DNA from: Candidatus Eisenbacteria bacterium
GTDB taxonomy: Bacteria; Desulfobacterota; Binatia; DP-6
Assembly: GCA_035577985.1 (NCBI GenBank)
Contig: DATJZY010000166.1
Span: forward strand, 32,331 to 96,330
DNA length: 64,000 bases
Direction: 5' to 3'
Position 1 is the stretch's first letter. Every line of letters begins with the position of its first letter. Shown piece by piece: positions 51,789 to 59,777 of this stretch. Under the pieces are notes generated by a model. That model searched no databases. It was not told where the DNA came from and worked only from the letters and a program-made list of their open reading frames with translations. The position numbers were made by a program, and so were the translations under genes.

Positions 51789-53192
51789 ATGGCGACGATG
51801 ATCACGAGCGAGTGCATCAACTGCGGCGCCTGCGAGCCGGAATGTCCGAACACCGCCATCTATCAGGGCGGCGTCGACTGGCAGGCCCCGGACGGCGCCA
51901 TGCACAAGCCGCTCTCGAACGACATCTTCTACATCGTCCCCGAGAAGTGCACCGAGTGCGTCGGCTTCCATGACCACGAGGCCTGCGCGGCCGTGTGTCC
52001 GGTCGACTGCTGCGTGCCGAACCCCGACATCCCGGAGACGCACGACGTGCTGCTGCTGCGCGCCCGCGCGCTCCATCCGGGCGAGAGCATCCCCGACGAC
52101 GCGCCGTCGCGGTTCAAGAAGGAGGCCGCAGCGGCTCCTGCGGCCGCGGCCGCCGCCGCGGCGCCGGCAGCCGCCGCTCCCGCCGCCAAGGCGGCTACCG
52201 CACCCGCGCCCGTCCTCGCAGCCGGGCTGGTGCGGATCGTTCGGCCCGCCGGGACGGGCAAGGTCGAGAAGCCGGTTGCGCCGGTCGTCCGCACGCCGCC
52301 GCCGATGTTCGCGGGGGAGCTCGGCGGCGAATTCGACGAGATCCTCTCGTCGCTCGGCGCGCCCCGCCGTCACGCGACGTCCGCCGCGGGGCGGCTTGCG
52401 CTCGGGGCGCTCGGGGTCTTCCAGGGCGTGCTCGGCGCGCTCCCCGACGCGACCAAGCGGCGCCTCGAGGACGCCATCAGCGACACGCGTGCCTTCAGCG
52501 CGCAGCTCGCGACGGCGGGCAACGTGTTCCTGAACCTGCTCCTCTACCCGATCGCGTGCGTGGTGATCGCGTTGCTGTCGCCGACCGGGAGCGTGTTCGA
52601 TTGGGGCATCCGCTGGTGGGTGGCGCTCGGCGTGACGGTCGCGGTCGTCGAGGCGATCTGGCGGCTGCGCGAGAGCTTCTTCCACGGCATTCCGATCGGC
52701 GAAGCGCCGCTGCGCGGCGCCATCTACGGGATCGCGCTCCTGCCCGTCGCCGCCGTCATCCAGGGGCTCGCGGGACGGCGCGGCGCCGCCAGCGGCGTCG
52801 GCTTCGACGGCTTCTACGGCGGCGAGGCGCACTTCGACGACAAGGTCGAGCGCGCGCGACGCTACGGCGAGGTCTACAAGCTCGAGGAGCGCGACAACGC
52901 CTATCTCCTGCGTCTCGAGTTCCCGCGCGTCGTGCCACCCACCTCGCTCGGGGTGGAGCTGGACCTGCCGCGTGCGATGCCGGACTACGAATACGACCTC
53001 GCCGTGCACGGGAAGAACTTCGTCGTGCACGGCCGGATCGCCGACCCCAAGGTGCGCAAGATCACGGGTGTCGCGCCGGCGTTCCCGCCCGATTTCACGA
53101 CCCGCATCCCGCTCGATGCGCCGGTCTCCGGGTTCCGTCACCGGCTGCGCGGCAAGACGCTCGAGGTCATTCTCCCGAAGGCCGTCGCGTAG
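51789..53192 (+). CDS. Fusion of two-cluster ferredoxin, membrane segments and Hsp20-like domain
   Basis: This 467-residue protein combines parts not normally joined. Residues 1-110 are an Alvin-type 2[4Fe-4S] ferredoxin: C9, C12, C15 and C19-Pro form one set; C54, C57, C66 and C70-Pro the second, with C74 and C75 nearby. An Ala-rich linker covers about 112-145. Three hydrophobic segments lie near 244-263, 276-291 and 306-327. Residues about 358-467 look like an alpha-crystallin/Hsp20 fold, with alternating strands and the end RHRLRGKTLEVILPK. The ferredoxin would lie on the same face as, or across the membrane from, the Hsp20-like part, depending on whether two or three segments span. It could pass electrons near the membrane or sense iron-sulfur state while holding client proteins. 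No function is established. Confidence 0.75.
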   Translation: MATMITSECINCGACEPECPNTAIYQGGVDWQAPDGAMHKPLSNDIFYIVPEKCTECVGFHDHEACAAVCPVDCCVPNPDIPETHDVLLLRARALHPGESIPDDAPSRFKKEAAAAPAAAAAAAAPAAAAPAAKAATAPAPVLAAGLVRIVRPAGTGKVEKPVAPVVRTPPPMFAGELGGEFDEILSSLGAPRRHATSAAGRLALGALGVFQGVLGALPDATKRRLEDAISDTRAFSAQLATAGNVFLNLLLYPIACVVIALLSPTGSVFDWGIRWWVALGVTVAVVEAIWRLRESFFHGIPIGEAPLRGAIYGIALLPVAAVIQGLAGRRGAASGVGFDGFYGGEAHFDDKVERARRYGEVYKLEERDNAYLLRLEFPRVVPPTSLGVELDLPRAMPDYEYDLAVHGKNFVVHGRIADPKVRKITGVAPAFPPDFTTRIPLDAPVSGFRHRLRGKTLEVILPKAVA

Positions 53193-53214
53193 CGTGGATG
53201 CGCAGCTCCCTCGA

Positions 53215-53254
53215 CGCCGGCTGGTGGGGGTCCGCGCTCCTTCGATAGCCGGCG
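53215..53254 (+). other. Inverted repeat between the ferredoxin fusion and rimI
   Basis: CGCCGGCT (53215-53222) and AGCCGGCG (53247-53254) are perfect eight-base complements separated by 24 bases. There is no T run, so it is at most a weak terminator or an RNA processing hairpin. Confidence 0.35.
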
Positions 53255-53261
53255 CTGGCGG

Positions 53262-53744
53262 GTGCGCGCCGTGACGGGATCGACGACCGTGCGGAGCGAG
53301 CTGCTCCTGCGTCCGATGGCGCGGGCCGACCTCGACGCCGTGATGGAGATCGAGCGCCGGGCCTTCCCGCAGCCGTGGTCGCGGGCGTTCTTCGAGACCG
53401 AGCTGGCCGCGTCGCAGGCGCGCTGCACCGTCGCCATGCGCGACGGGACGCTGGTCGGCTACAGCGTGTGCTGGCGCGTCGCCGACGAGGTACATCTCCT
53501 GAACCTCGCGGTGCGTCCGGGCGATCGCGGCAGCGGCATCGGGCGCCATCTGGCCGAGGCCTTGATCGTCGAGGGACGCAGCGCGGGCGCGCGCGTCGTC
53601 TACCTCGAAGTGCGAGCCGGGAACGTCGCCGCCCGGCGGCTCTATCGCCAGCTCGGGTTCCGCGACCTCGGCGTCCGCCGCAGCTACTACGGCCCCGGCC
53701 AGGACGCGATCGTGATGGAGCTTCGACTGGGGGGCGGTGAATGA
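53262..53744 (+). CDS. rimI: GNAT acetyltransferase, RimI type
   Basis: This 160-residue enzyme has the GNAT fold of RimI, which acetylates the N-terminus of ribosomal protein S18. The signature MEIERRAFPQPWSRAFFETE is followed by the acetyl-CoA loop VRPGDRGSGIGRHLAEALI and YLEVRAGNVAARRLYRQLGF. The C-terminus RSYYGPGQDAIVMEL is typical. The start is GTG 53262 or GTG 53271. In many genomes rimI sits beside tsaB; here it precedes pyrD by an overlap. Other N-terminal protein acetylases are possible. Confidence 0.85.
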   Translation: MRAVTGSTTVRSELLLRPMARADLDAVMEIERRAFPQPWSRAFFETELAASQARCTVAMRDGTLVGYSVCWRVADEVHLLNLAVRPGDRGSGIGRHLAEALIVEGRSAGARVVYLEVRAGNVAARRLYRQLGFRDLGVRRSYYGPGQDAIVMELRLGGGE

Positions 53745-54658
53745 GCGCGGTCGACCTCGCCGTCGACGTCGGCGCGGTCCGGCTGCCGAACCCCGTCGTC
53801 GCCGCCTCGGGCACCTTCGGCTACGGGACCGAGTTCGAGGGGCTCGTCGATCTCGGGTGCGTCGGGGCGATCAGCGTGAAGGGCCTTTCGCTGCACCCGT
53901 ACGGCGGCAAGCCGGCGCCCCGGCTCGTCGAGACGCCGGCCGGCATGCTGAACGCGATCGGCCTGCAGAACATCGGCGTCGACGCCTTCCTGCGCGAGCG
54001 CCTTCCGGTCCTGCGCGCCGCCGGGGCGCGCGTGGTCGCCAACTTCTGGGGCGACGACGCAGACGAGTTCGCCGTCTGCGCCGAGCGGCTCGACGGCCAA
54101 CCCGGGATCGTGGCGCTCGAGCTCAACGCCGCGAGCCCGAATCGGCCCGAGTGGGGGACGATCCTCGCCACCGACCCCGCGGCCTTGGCGGGGATCGTGC
54201 GGGCCGTGCGGGCGCGCGTACGGCTGCCGCTGTGGGTGAAGCTGTCGCCGAACGTCGGCGACATCACCCTCGTCGGCCGGGCGGCGGAGAGCGAGGGGGC
54301 CGACGCGCTCTCGGCGATCAACACGCTGCGCGGCATGGCCGTCGACGCCGCGACGCGCCGCCCGCTGCTCGCGAGCGTGACCGGCGGCTTGTCGGGTCCC
54401 GCCATCAAGCCCGTGGCGCTCGCGATGGTGCACGCCCTCGCCCGCGCGGTGCGGATCCCGATCGTCGGCCTCGGCGGCATCCGCAACGGGGAGGACGTCG
54501 CTGAGTTCCTGGTTGCGGGCGCGAGCGCCGTGCAGGTGGGCACCGCGATCTTCTACGACCCGAACGCGCCCGAGCGCATCGCGGGAGAGCTCGCGACCTG
54601 GTGCCGCCGCCACGGCGTGGCGGCGGCCCGTGAGCTCACCGGAACCCTCGTCCGGTGA
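53741..54658 (+). CDS. pyrD: Dihydroorotate dehydrogenase, class 1B-like, with Ser at the base position
   Basis: This 305-residue FMN enzyme oxidises dihydroorotate in pyrimidine synthesis. VRLPNPVVAASGTFGYG, AISVKGLSLHPYGGKPAPRL and GLQNIGVDAFLRERLP fit the class 1B branch. The catalytic loop reads LNAASPNRPEWG: S132 occupies the position of the class 1 catalytic Cys (N-x-x-C-P-N). Serine is normal in class 2 enzymes. VKLSPNVGDI and GLGGIRNGEDVAEFLVAGA complete the barrel. PyrK, the usual class 1B electron-transfer partner, is not adjacent. The ATG overlaps the rimI stop. Confidence 0.9.
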   Translation: MSAVDLAVDVGAVRLPNPVVAASGTFGYGTEFEGLVDLGCVGAISVKGLSLHPYGGKPAPRLVETPAGMLNAIGLQNIGVDAFLRERLPVLRAAGARVVANFWGDDADEFAVCAERLDGQPGIVALELNAASPNRPEWGTILATDPAALAGIVRAVRARVRLPLWVKLSPNVGDITLVGRAAESEGADALSAINTLRGMAVDAATRRPLLASVTGGLSGPAIKPVALAMVHALARAVRIPIVGLGGIRNGEDVAEFLVAGASAVQVGTAIFYDPNAPERIAGELATWCRRHGVAAARELTGTLVR

Positions 54659-54663
54659 CTCGG

Positions 54664-55122
54664 CTACTCGACCGTGATCTCGAGGTAGTCCGAGTCGGAA
54701 TCCCCCGAGGAGTCCTTGACCTCGAGGTCGGCGCGGTACGTTCCCGCCTTGGCGTAGGTGTGCTTCGGGTTCGCCTCGCTCGAGTCGGGGGTCCCGTCAC
54801 CGAACTTCCAGACGTAGGTGAGGGGGGCCTTGCCTCCCTCGACGTCCGCCGTGAAGGCGACCGTCAGCGGGGCCTTGCCCTCGTCGGTATCGGAGTCCGC
54901 CCACGCGAGCAGCGGAGCCGGCTCTTCGTCCTCGCCACCCTTGGCGGCGGGGGCCATGGTCGTCGCGGTCGGGGCCGCCGGGGCAGCAGCCGGCGGAGGA
55001 GTCGCGGCCGGTGCAGCCGGCTTGGCGGCTTCGCCGCCGCCCGAAGTGCTCTCGCCACCGCCACAGCCAGCAAGCGTCGTGGCGACGACGATGCCGAGCA
55101 GGACTGACCACGTACGCATCAT
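54664..55122 (-). CDS. PKD-domain lipoprotein
   Basis: This 152-residue protein has a signal peptide with lipobox TLAGC (Cys near residue 19), a Gly/Ala/Pro-rich linker of about 45 residues, and one PKD domain (about 70-152; APLTVAFTADVEGGKAPLTY and then WKFGDGTPDS, HTYAKAGTYRADLEV). PKD domains mediate protein or carbohydrate contacts outside the cell. The start at 55122 has GGGAGGG just upstream; longer in-frame starts exist. It ends five bases after pyrD and is divergent from the M6 protease gene. Confidence 0.85.
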   Translation of the reverse strand: MMRTWSVLLGIVVATTLAGCGGGESTSGGGEAAKPAAPAATPPPAAAPAAPTATTMAPAAKGGEDEEPAPLLAWADSDTDEGKAPLTVAFTADVEGGKAPLTYVWKFGDGTPDSSEANPKHTYAKAGTYRADLEVKDSSGDSDSDYLEITVE

Positions 55123-55141
55123 GAACCCTCCCGGAAGGATA

Positions 55142-56569
55142 TTGCTGAAACGGCCGCGGATTCTCACAGACACCCCCTATGCTGTCAATTCCGGGCGCGT
55201 TCTCGTCGTCGTGGCGCTGGCCGCGCTCTTGGCGACCCTCGCGAGCGGCGTGCGCGCAGCCGGCCCCGTGCCCACGACGGGCGACCTCCGGCTGCTCGTC
55301 ATCCTGGCGGGCTTTCCCGATCGGCCCCTCGGCGAGCCCCGCACACACTTCGTCGGCGGGCCCGAAAGCCTCGTCGATCGGCTCGTCGGCTACTATGCAG
55401 AGGTCTCCTCCGGCAGGCTGCGCATCGTGCCGCACCTGGCGGGGCCCATCGTGACCCTGCCCGAGCCGCGCGCCCGCTATGTGCAGCGATCGTCCGCCCT
55501 CGCGGGGGACGCGCTCCGCGCACTGGCCGCGGCGGCGACCGACGAAGCCGATCGCGGCGCGCTGCGCGACTCGCAGGCCGTCGTGGTCTTCTTCCCCGGA
55601 CCCGGACGGGAGTCCTACATGCGGCCCGGGGAGTCCGGCGACCCCTGGTCGAACTACACCGAGCTGACGCCGCCGGTGCTCGGCTTCGACGAGGCGTGCG
55701 TGGTCGCGGCGAGCCAGTACGAGCCACTGTCGAGCTTCGGCGTCCTCTGCCACGAGTTCGGACATCTGCTGGGTCTGCCCGAGTTGTATGCGCCGGGCGG
55801 CGCCGCGCACGAGGGCATCGGCAAATGGGGGCTCATGGGGCAGGGCACCTGGGTCGGACGGGGAGAGCACCCGCCGCATCTGGACGCGTGGAGCAAGGTG
55901 AAGCTCGGCTGGGTCGACGTCGTGACCGTCGACCGGACGACGCCGGGCGTGCGGGTGCCAGCCGTGGCCACCGAGCCGGTGGTCGTGAAGATCCCGGCCG
56001 TGCCGGGAAAGCCGCAGGAGTACTATCTGCTCGAGAACCGGGAACGCACCGGAAGCGATCGCGGAATCCCCGGCGACGGCATCCTCGTCTGGCACGTCGA
56101 CGAGTCCGTCGGCGGCTTCCGGACCGCACAGTCGAACCCGCGCCACAAGCTCCTCCACCTGGTGGAAGCCGACGGGCGCGGCGATCTCGATGTCGGAACG
56201 CGCAACGGCGGCAATCGCGGCGACGCGGGTGACGCCTGGGCCGGGCCGCCGCGCTGGCAGCGGCGGGTGGGCAACGTGCTCGCCTTCGCCGGCGCGGTCT
56301 ACGTGATGCTGGCGCTCTATCGCACGACGCGCCGGCGCTCGCTCGTGGCGGCGCTCCTCTACGCGCTCATCGGCGGCGCCGCGCTGTGGGGCGCGGGCCG
56401 GCTGCGCGCCGGGCCCGTGTGCGGCCCGCAGACGCCGGGCATGGCGCCGTACGGCGGCGAGCCCGGCCGCGTCGTGCTGCGGAACTTCTCGCCCGCCGGC
56501 CCCGTGATGCAGGTCGACGTCCTCGTCGCCCCGGCAGGTGCTCCGGCGGCTGCGGCCCCCTCCGGGTGA
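55142..56569 (+). CDS. M6-family metalloprotease with C-terminal membrane hairpin
   Basis: This 475-residue protein has a signal sequence (RVLVVVALAALLATLASGVR) and an M6/immune-inhibitor-A-like protease domain. The zinc motif is CHEFGHLLGLPEL, with conserved KWGLMGQGTW and PHLDAWSKVKLGW after it. LVILAGFPDRPL is the usual first strand. After HKLLHLVEADG and DAGDAWAGPP, two membrane segments (VLAFAGAVYVMLAL and LVAALLYALIGGAALWGAG) occur, then the last M6-like strand VVLRNFSPAGPVMQVDVLV. The hairpin thus looks inserted into the end of the domain. TTG 55142 is chosen because GGAAGG precedes it and it supplies a basic n-region. GTG 55211 would lack one, and ATG 55121 would overlap the divergent gene. 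Confidence 0.78.
   Translation: MLKRPRILTDTPYAVNSGRVLVVVALAALLATLASGVRAAGPVPTTGDLRLLVILAGFPDRPLGEPRTHFVGGPESLVDRLVGYYAEVSSGRLRIVPHLAGPIVTLPEPRARYVQRSSALAGDALRALAAAATDEADRGALRDSQAVVVFFPGPGRESYMRPGESGDPWSNYTELTPPVLGFDEACVVAASQYEPLSSFGVLCHEFGHLLGLPELYAPGGAAHEGIGKWGLMGQGTWVGRGEHPPHLDAWSKVKLGWVDVVTVDRTTPGVRVPAVATEPVVVKIPAVPGKPQEYYLLENRERTGSDRGIPGDGILVWHVDESVGGFRTAQSNPRHKLLHLVEADGRGDLDVGTRNGGNRGDAGDAWAGPPRWQRRVGNVLAFAGAVYVMLALYRTTRRRSLVAALLYALIGGAALWGAGRLRAGPVCGPQTPGMAPYGGEPGRVVLRNFSPAGPVMQVDVLVAPAGAPAAAAPSG
55160..55188 (-). promoter_or_regulatory. Sigma70-like promoter of the PKD lipoprotein gene
   Basis: Read on the minus strand, TTGACA (complement of 55183-55188), a 17-base spacer and GAGAAT (complement of 55160-55165) give a perfect -35 and a four-of-six -10. 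Transcription would start near 55153, about 30 bases before ATG 55122. If the divergent protease starts at TTG 55142, this promoter lies inside its signal-peptide codons. Confidence 0.55.
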
Positions 56570-56622
56570 CCGTTGGTGCGTCGCCCCAGTGGTCGGTAAG
56601 CTAGGCGGGCCGGCGCCCTCGT

Positions 56623-57699
56623 ATGGTCAAGCTGATCATCCAGATCCCGTGCTTCAACGAGGAGGCGTCGCTCGCCGAGACGCTGAAGGCGCTGCCGAAG
56701 CAGCTCCGCGGCGTCGACCTGATCGAGTCGCTCGTCATCGACGACGGGTCGACCGACGCGACGGCCGAGGTCGCACGCGAGGCGGGTGCCACCTACCTGC
56801 TCCGCTTTCCGGTGAATCTCGGGCTCGCGCGGGCGTTCTCGGCCGGCCTCGACGCGGCCTTGAAGCTCGGCGCCGATCTCATCGTGAACACGGACGCGGA
56901 TCACCAGTATCCCGGCGCCGAGATCGGCCGCTTGATCGAGCCGATCCTCGCCGGCGAGGCCGAGATGGTGATCGGCGATCGCGCGCCGCATCGCAGCCGG
57001 CACTTCAGCCCGTGGAAACGCCTCCTCCAGCGCATCGGAAGCTGGGCTGTGCGGCAGCTCTCCGGGACGAGCGTGCCGGACGCCGCGAGCGGCTTCCGCG
57101 CCTTCTCGCGCCGCGCGGCGTTGCGTCTCAACGTGTTCACGCAGTTCACCTACACGCTCGAGACGATCATCCAGGCCGGCAAGAAGCACATCCCGATCGC
57201 GCACGTCCTGGTCGAGACCAACCCGGAGCGACGTCCGTCGCGGCTGTTCTCGAGCATCGGGGGCTACGTCCGGCGCTCGGCGGCGACGATGATCCGGATC
57301 TACGCGCTCTACGAGCCGCTGCGCGTGTTCTGGCGGCTCGGGGGACTCTGTCTCGTCGCCGGCACGCTGATCGGCGGGCGGTTCCTGTTCTACTACTTCG
57401 TCGACGGCGGCGCGGGGCACATCCAGAGCCTCATCCTCGCCGCCGTGCTGATCATCGTCGGCTTCCAGACGGTACTGATCGGTCTCGTCGCGGACCTGAT
57501 CGGCTCGAGCCGGGCGCTCCTCGAGGATCTGCTCGTGCGCGTGCGCGAAGGCGAGCTGCGGATGGCCGCCAACGCCGAGGCGGTGGCGCTCGAGCCGGGC
57601 GATCCCGAGGTGGTGCGTCTGGCGCCCGGCGACCCCGAGATCGTGCGCTTCGACGTGCAGGCGGGCGGACGTGCCGAGGGCGGGCGCGGCCCCCGATGA
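56623..57699 (+). CDS. Glycosyltransferase family 2, polyprenyl-phosphate sugar transferase type
   Basis: This 358-residue protein resembles DPM1-like GT2 enzymes. [37 protein letters not shown] and [16 protein letters not shown] give the nucleotide-binding and DxD motifs. Two membrane segments follow (about residues 240-260 and 270-290). Enzymes of this type load a sugar onto undecaprenyl or dolichyl phosphate. The C-terminal tail has a short repeat, [19 protein letters not shown]. It opens a run of five glycosyltransferase genes. Confidence 0.83.
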   Translation: MVKLIIQIPCFNEEASLAETLKALPKQLRGVDLIESLVIDDGSTDATAEVAREAGATYLLRFPVNLGLARAFSAGLDAALKLGADLIVNTDADHQYPGAEIGRLIEPILAGEAEMVIGDRAPHRSRHFSPWKRLLQRIGSWAVRQLSGTSVPDAASGFRAFSRRAALRLNVFTQFTYTLETIIQAGKKHIPIAHVLVETNPERRPSRLFSSIGGYVRRSAATMIRIYALYEPLRVFWRLGGLCLVAGTLIGGRFLFYYFVDGGAGHIQSLILAAVLIIVGFQTVLIGLVADLIGSSRALLEDLLVRVREGELRMAANAEAVALEPGDPEVVRLAPGDPEIVRFDVQAGGRAEGGRGPR

Positions 57700-58847
57700 G
57701 GGCCGTCCTCTTCGGCACGTACGATCGGGACCACAGCGCGAATCGCCTCTTGCGCGACGCGCTCGCCGCGGCGGGCATCGAGGTGACCGAGCTGCATGAG
57801 CCACTGTGGGAGGAGACGCGAGAGAAGGCGCGCGGCTACTTCGGCGCGAGCTCGCTCGCGCGGCTCGGCGTTCGCTACGCCGCGGCCGCCCGGCGGCTCG
57901 CGCGTCGGTGGCGCACGGCGCGCGAGGGCGAGCCGCCGCTCGTCGTCGTCGGCTTCGGCGGGCAGCTCGACGTGCTCGTCGCCGCGCGTCTGTGCCGCCC
58001 CCGCCGCGGCCTCCTGTTCGCGCCGCTCGTGAGCCTGACCGAGACGCTGGTCGAGGACCGCGCCGTCTTTCGTGCCGGCGGCGCGCGCGCGCGTGCCGCG
58101 CTCGCGCTCGACCGGGCGACCTGGCGCCGCGCCGACCTCGTGCTCGCCGACACGGCTGCGCACGCGACCTACCTCGCGGAGCTCGGTGCCGCGCGCGATC
58201 GGCTCGGCGTGTGGCATCTCGGCGCCGAGCCGGAGTTCTGGGCGCCGGTCGCGGCCCCGGTCGATCCGCGGCGCGTCCTGTTCGTCGGCCGCTGCGTCCC
58301 CCTGCACGGTCTCACGACGATCGTCGGGGCGGCGGCGCGCCTCGGCGAGCGCGCCCGGCTGGTCGTGATCGGACGCGGTCCGGAGCGGGCCGCGGCGGAG
58401 GCCCGGGCGCTCGAGCTGGGCGTGGCGGTCGAGTGGCGCGACGAGGTGCCGCTTGCCGATCTGCCGGGGGAGCTCGCGCGCGCGGCCGTCGTCCTCGGCG
58501 TCTTCGGTGCGGGGCGGAAGGCCGAGATGGTCGTGCCGAACAAGGTGTATCAGGCGGCGGCCGTCGGTCGCCCGCTCGTCACGCGCGACGGCTCGGCGCT
58601 GCGCGAGGTGCTGGCGCCGGGCGAGCACTGTCTCGTGTGCCCGCCCGGTGACGCGGGCGCGCTCGCCGCCGCGATCGCGCGGCTCCTCGACGATCCCGGC
58701 CGCGCCGCGGCGCTCGGGGCGGCCGCCCGGACCCACCTCGCGCGCGAATGGAGCCCCGCTCGGCAGGCGGCGCGGCTGGGCGCCCTCGTCACCGAGCGCT
58801 TCGCCCCATCGCCGGCCCCGGGTCGCCGGCTCGCGGCGGCGAGGTAG
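57696..58847 (+). CDS. Glycosyltransferase family 4-like (GT-B)
   Basis: This 383-residue protein has a GT-B fold. [20 protein letters not shown] starts the acceptor domain. [20 protein letters not shown] opens the donor domain, followed by [14 protein letters not shown] and the donor-site region [20 protein letters not shown]. Acceptor and donor sugars cannot be deduced. The ATG overlaps the upstream stop. Confidence 0.8.
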   Translation: MRAVLFGTYDRDHSANRLLRDALAAAGIEVTELHEPLWEETREKARGYFGASSLARLGVRYAAAARRLARRWRTAREGEPPLVVVGFGGQLDVLVAARLCRPRRGLLFAPLVSLTETLVEDRAVFRAGGARARAALALDRATWRRADLVLADTAAHATYLAELGAARDRLGVWHLGAEPEFWAPVAAPVDPRRVLFVGRCVPLHGLTTIVGAAARLGERARLVVIGRGPERAAAEARALELGVAVEWRDEVPLADLPGELARAAVVLGVFGAGRKAEMVVPNKVYQAAAVGRPLVTRDGSALREVLAPGEHCLVCPPGDAGALAAAIARLLDDPGRAAALGAAARTHLAREWSPARQAARLGALVTERFAPSPAPGRRLAAAR

Positions 58848-58852
58848 CCGTC

Positions 58853-59776
58853 GTGACGAGCGCGGTGGTCGTGACCTGGGAGGGCGGCGACACGACGCGA
58901 CGGTGCGTCGCCTCGCTCCTCGCGCAGGATGCGCCGCTCGGGCGGATCGTCGTCGTCGACAACGCGTCGAGCGACGCCGAGCGCGCGAGCCTGCGCGCGG
59001 CGTGGGCGGGCGAGTCGCGCGTCGACGTCGTGCTGCTCGACGACAACCGGCAGTTCGCGGGCGGGATGAACGCCGGCGCGGCGCATGCGTTCGGCGCGGG
59101 CGCGATGCGCGTCCTTTTCCTCAACAACGACACCGTCCTCGCGCCCGACGCCGTGCGCCTGCTGGGCTCGGCGCTCGACGCGACGCCGGGCGCGGGCATC
59201 GCCGGACCACGCGTCGTCGATCGCGCCGATCCCTCGCACGTGCTCTCGGCGGGGGAGCGGCACGCCCTGCCGATCCTGTGCTTGCCGCGAACCCTCCTGC
59301 GCTACCGGCGCCCGCTCGATCGCCCGTACGCGGTGCGCGGCGTGATGGGGTGTGCGCTGCTCGTGACGCGCGAGTGCTTCCAGGCGGTGGACGGATTCTC
59401 CACCGACATCGAAGTCTACTACGAGGACGTCGATTTCTGCCTCGGGGCTCGCGCGGCCGGCTTCGGCATCGTGGTCGAGCCGCGCGCCGTCGTAGCGCAC
59501 GACGGCCTGCGGGGCTTCGCGGCCGGTCTCTCGCCGTGGGCGGCGTTCCTGAAGGCGCGGAACCCCTGGCTCCTGGTGCGTCACCGGGGCACGTGGGCCG
59601 TGTGGCCCGCGTTCGTGCCGACCTACGCGGCCATGCTCGCTTCCAGCGCCGCACTCTACGCGCTGCGCGGCAGGGGCGACATCGTACGCGCGTTCGGACG
59701 CGGCGCGCTCGCCGGCGTGCGGGTGGCGCTCGGCGGCGCGCCCGCGCCCGTGGGTGCGCCGCGGCGGGTCGCCTGA
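58853..59776 (+). CDS. Glycosyltransferase family 2
   Basis: This 307-residue GT2 enzyme starts at GTG 58853, with GAGG eight bases upstream; an upstream in-frame ATG at 58748 lies within the previous gene and is disfavoured. AVVVTWEGGDTTRRCVASLL, the VVVDNASSDAERAS stretch, LFLNNDTVLAPDAVRLLGSA and YYEDVDFCLGARAAGFG match WbbL-like rhamnosyltransferases and related enzymes. A hydrophobic C-terminal segment could associate with the membrane. Confidence 0.82.
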   Translation: MTSAVVVTWEGGDTTRRCVASLLAQDAPLGRIVVVDNASSDAERASLRAAWAGESRVDVVLLDDNRQFAGGMNAGAAHAFGAGAMRVLFLNNDTVLAPDAVRLLGSALDATPGAGIAGPRVVDRADPSHVLSAGERHALPILCLPRTLLRYRRPLDRPYAVRGVMGCALLVTRECFQAVDGFSTDIEVYYEDVDFCLGARAAGFGIVVEPRAVVAHDGLRGFAAGLSPWAAFLKARNPWLLVRHRGTWAVWPAFVPTYAAMLASSAALYALRGRGDIVRAFGRGALAGVRVALGGAPAPVGAPRRVA

Positions 59777-59777
59777 G

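Noticed and set aside
58748..58852. Upstream ATG start for the third glycosyltransferase
   Set aside because: It would add 35 Arg/Pro/Gly-rich residues inside the preceding gene, while GTG 58853 gives a normal GT2 N-terminus with a Shine-Dalgarno sequence.
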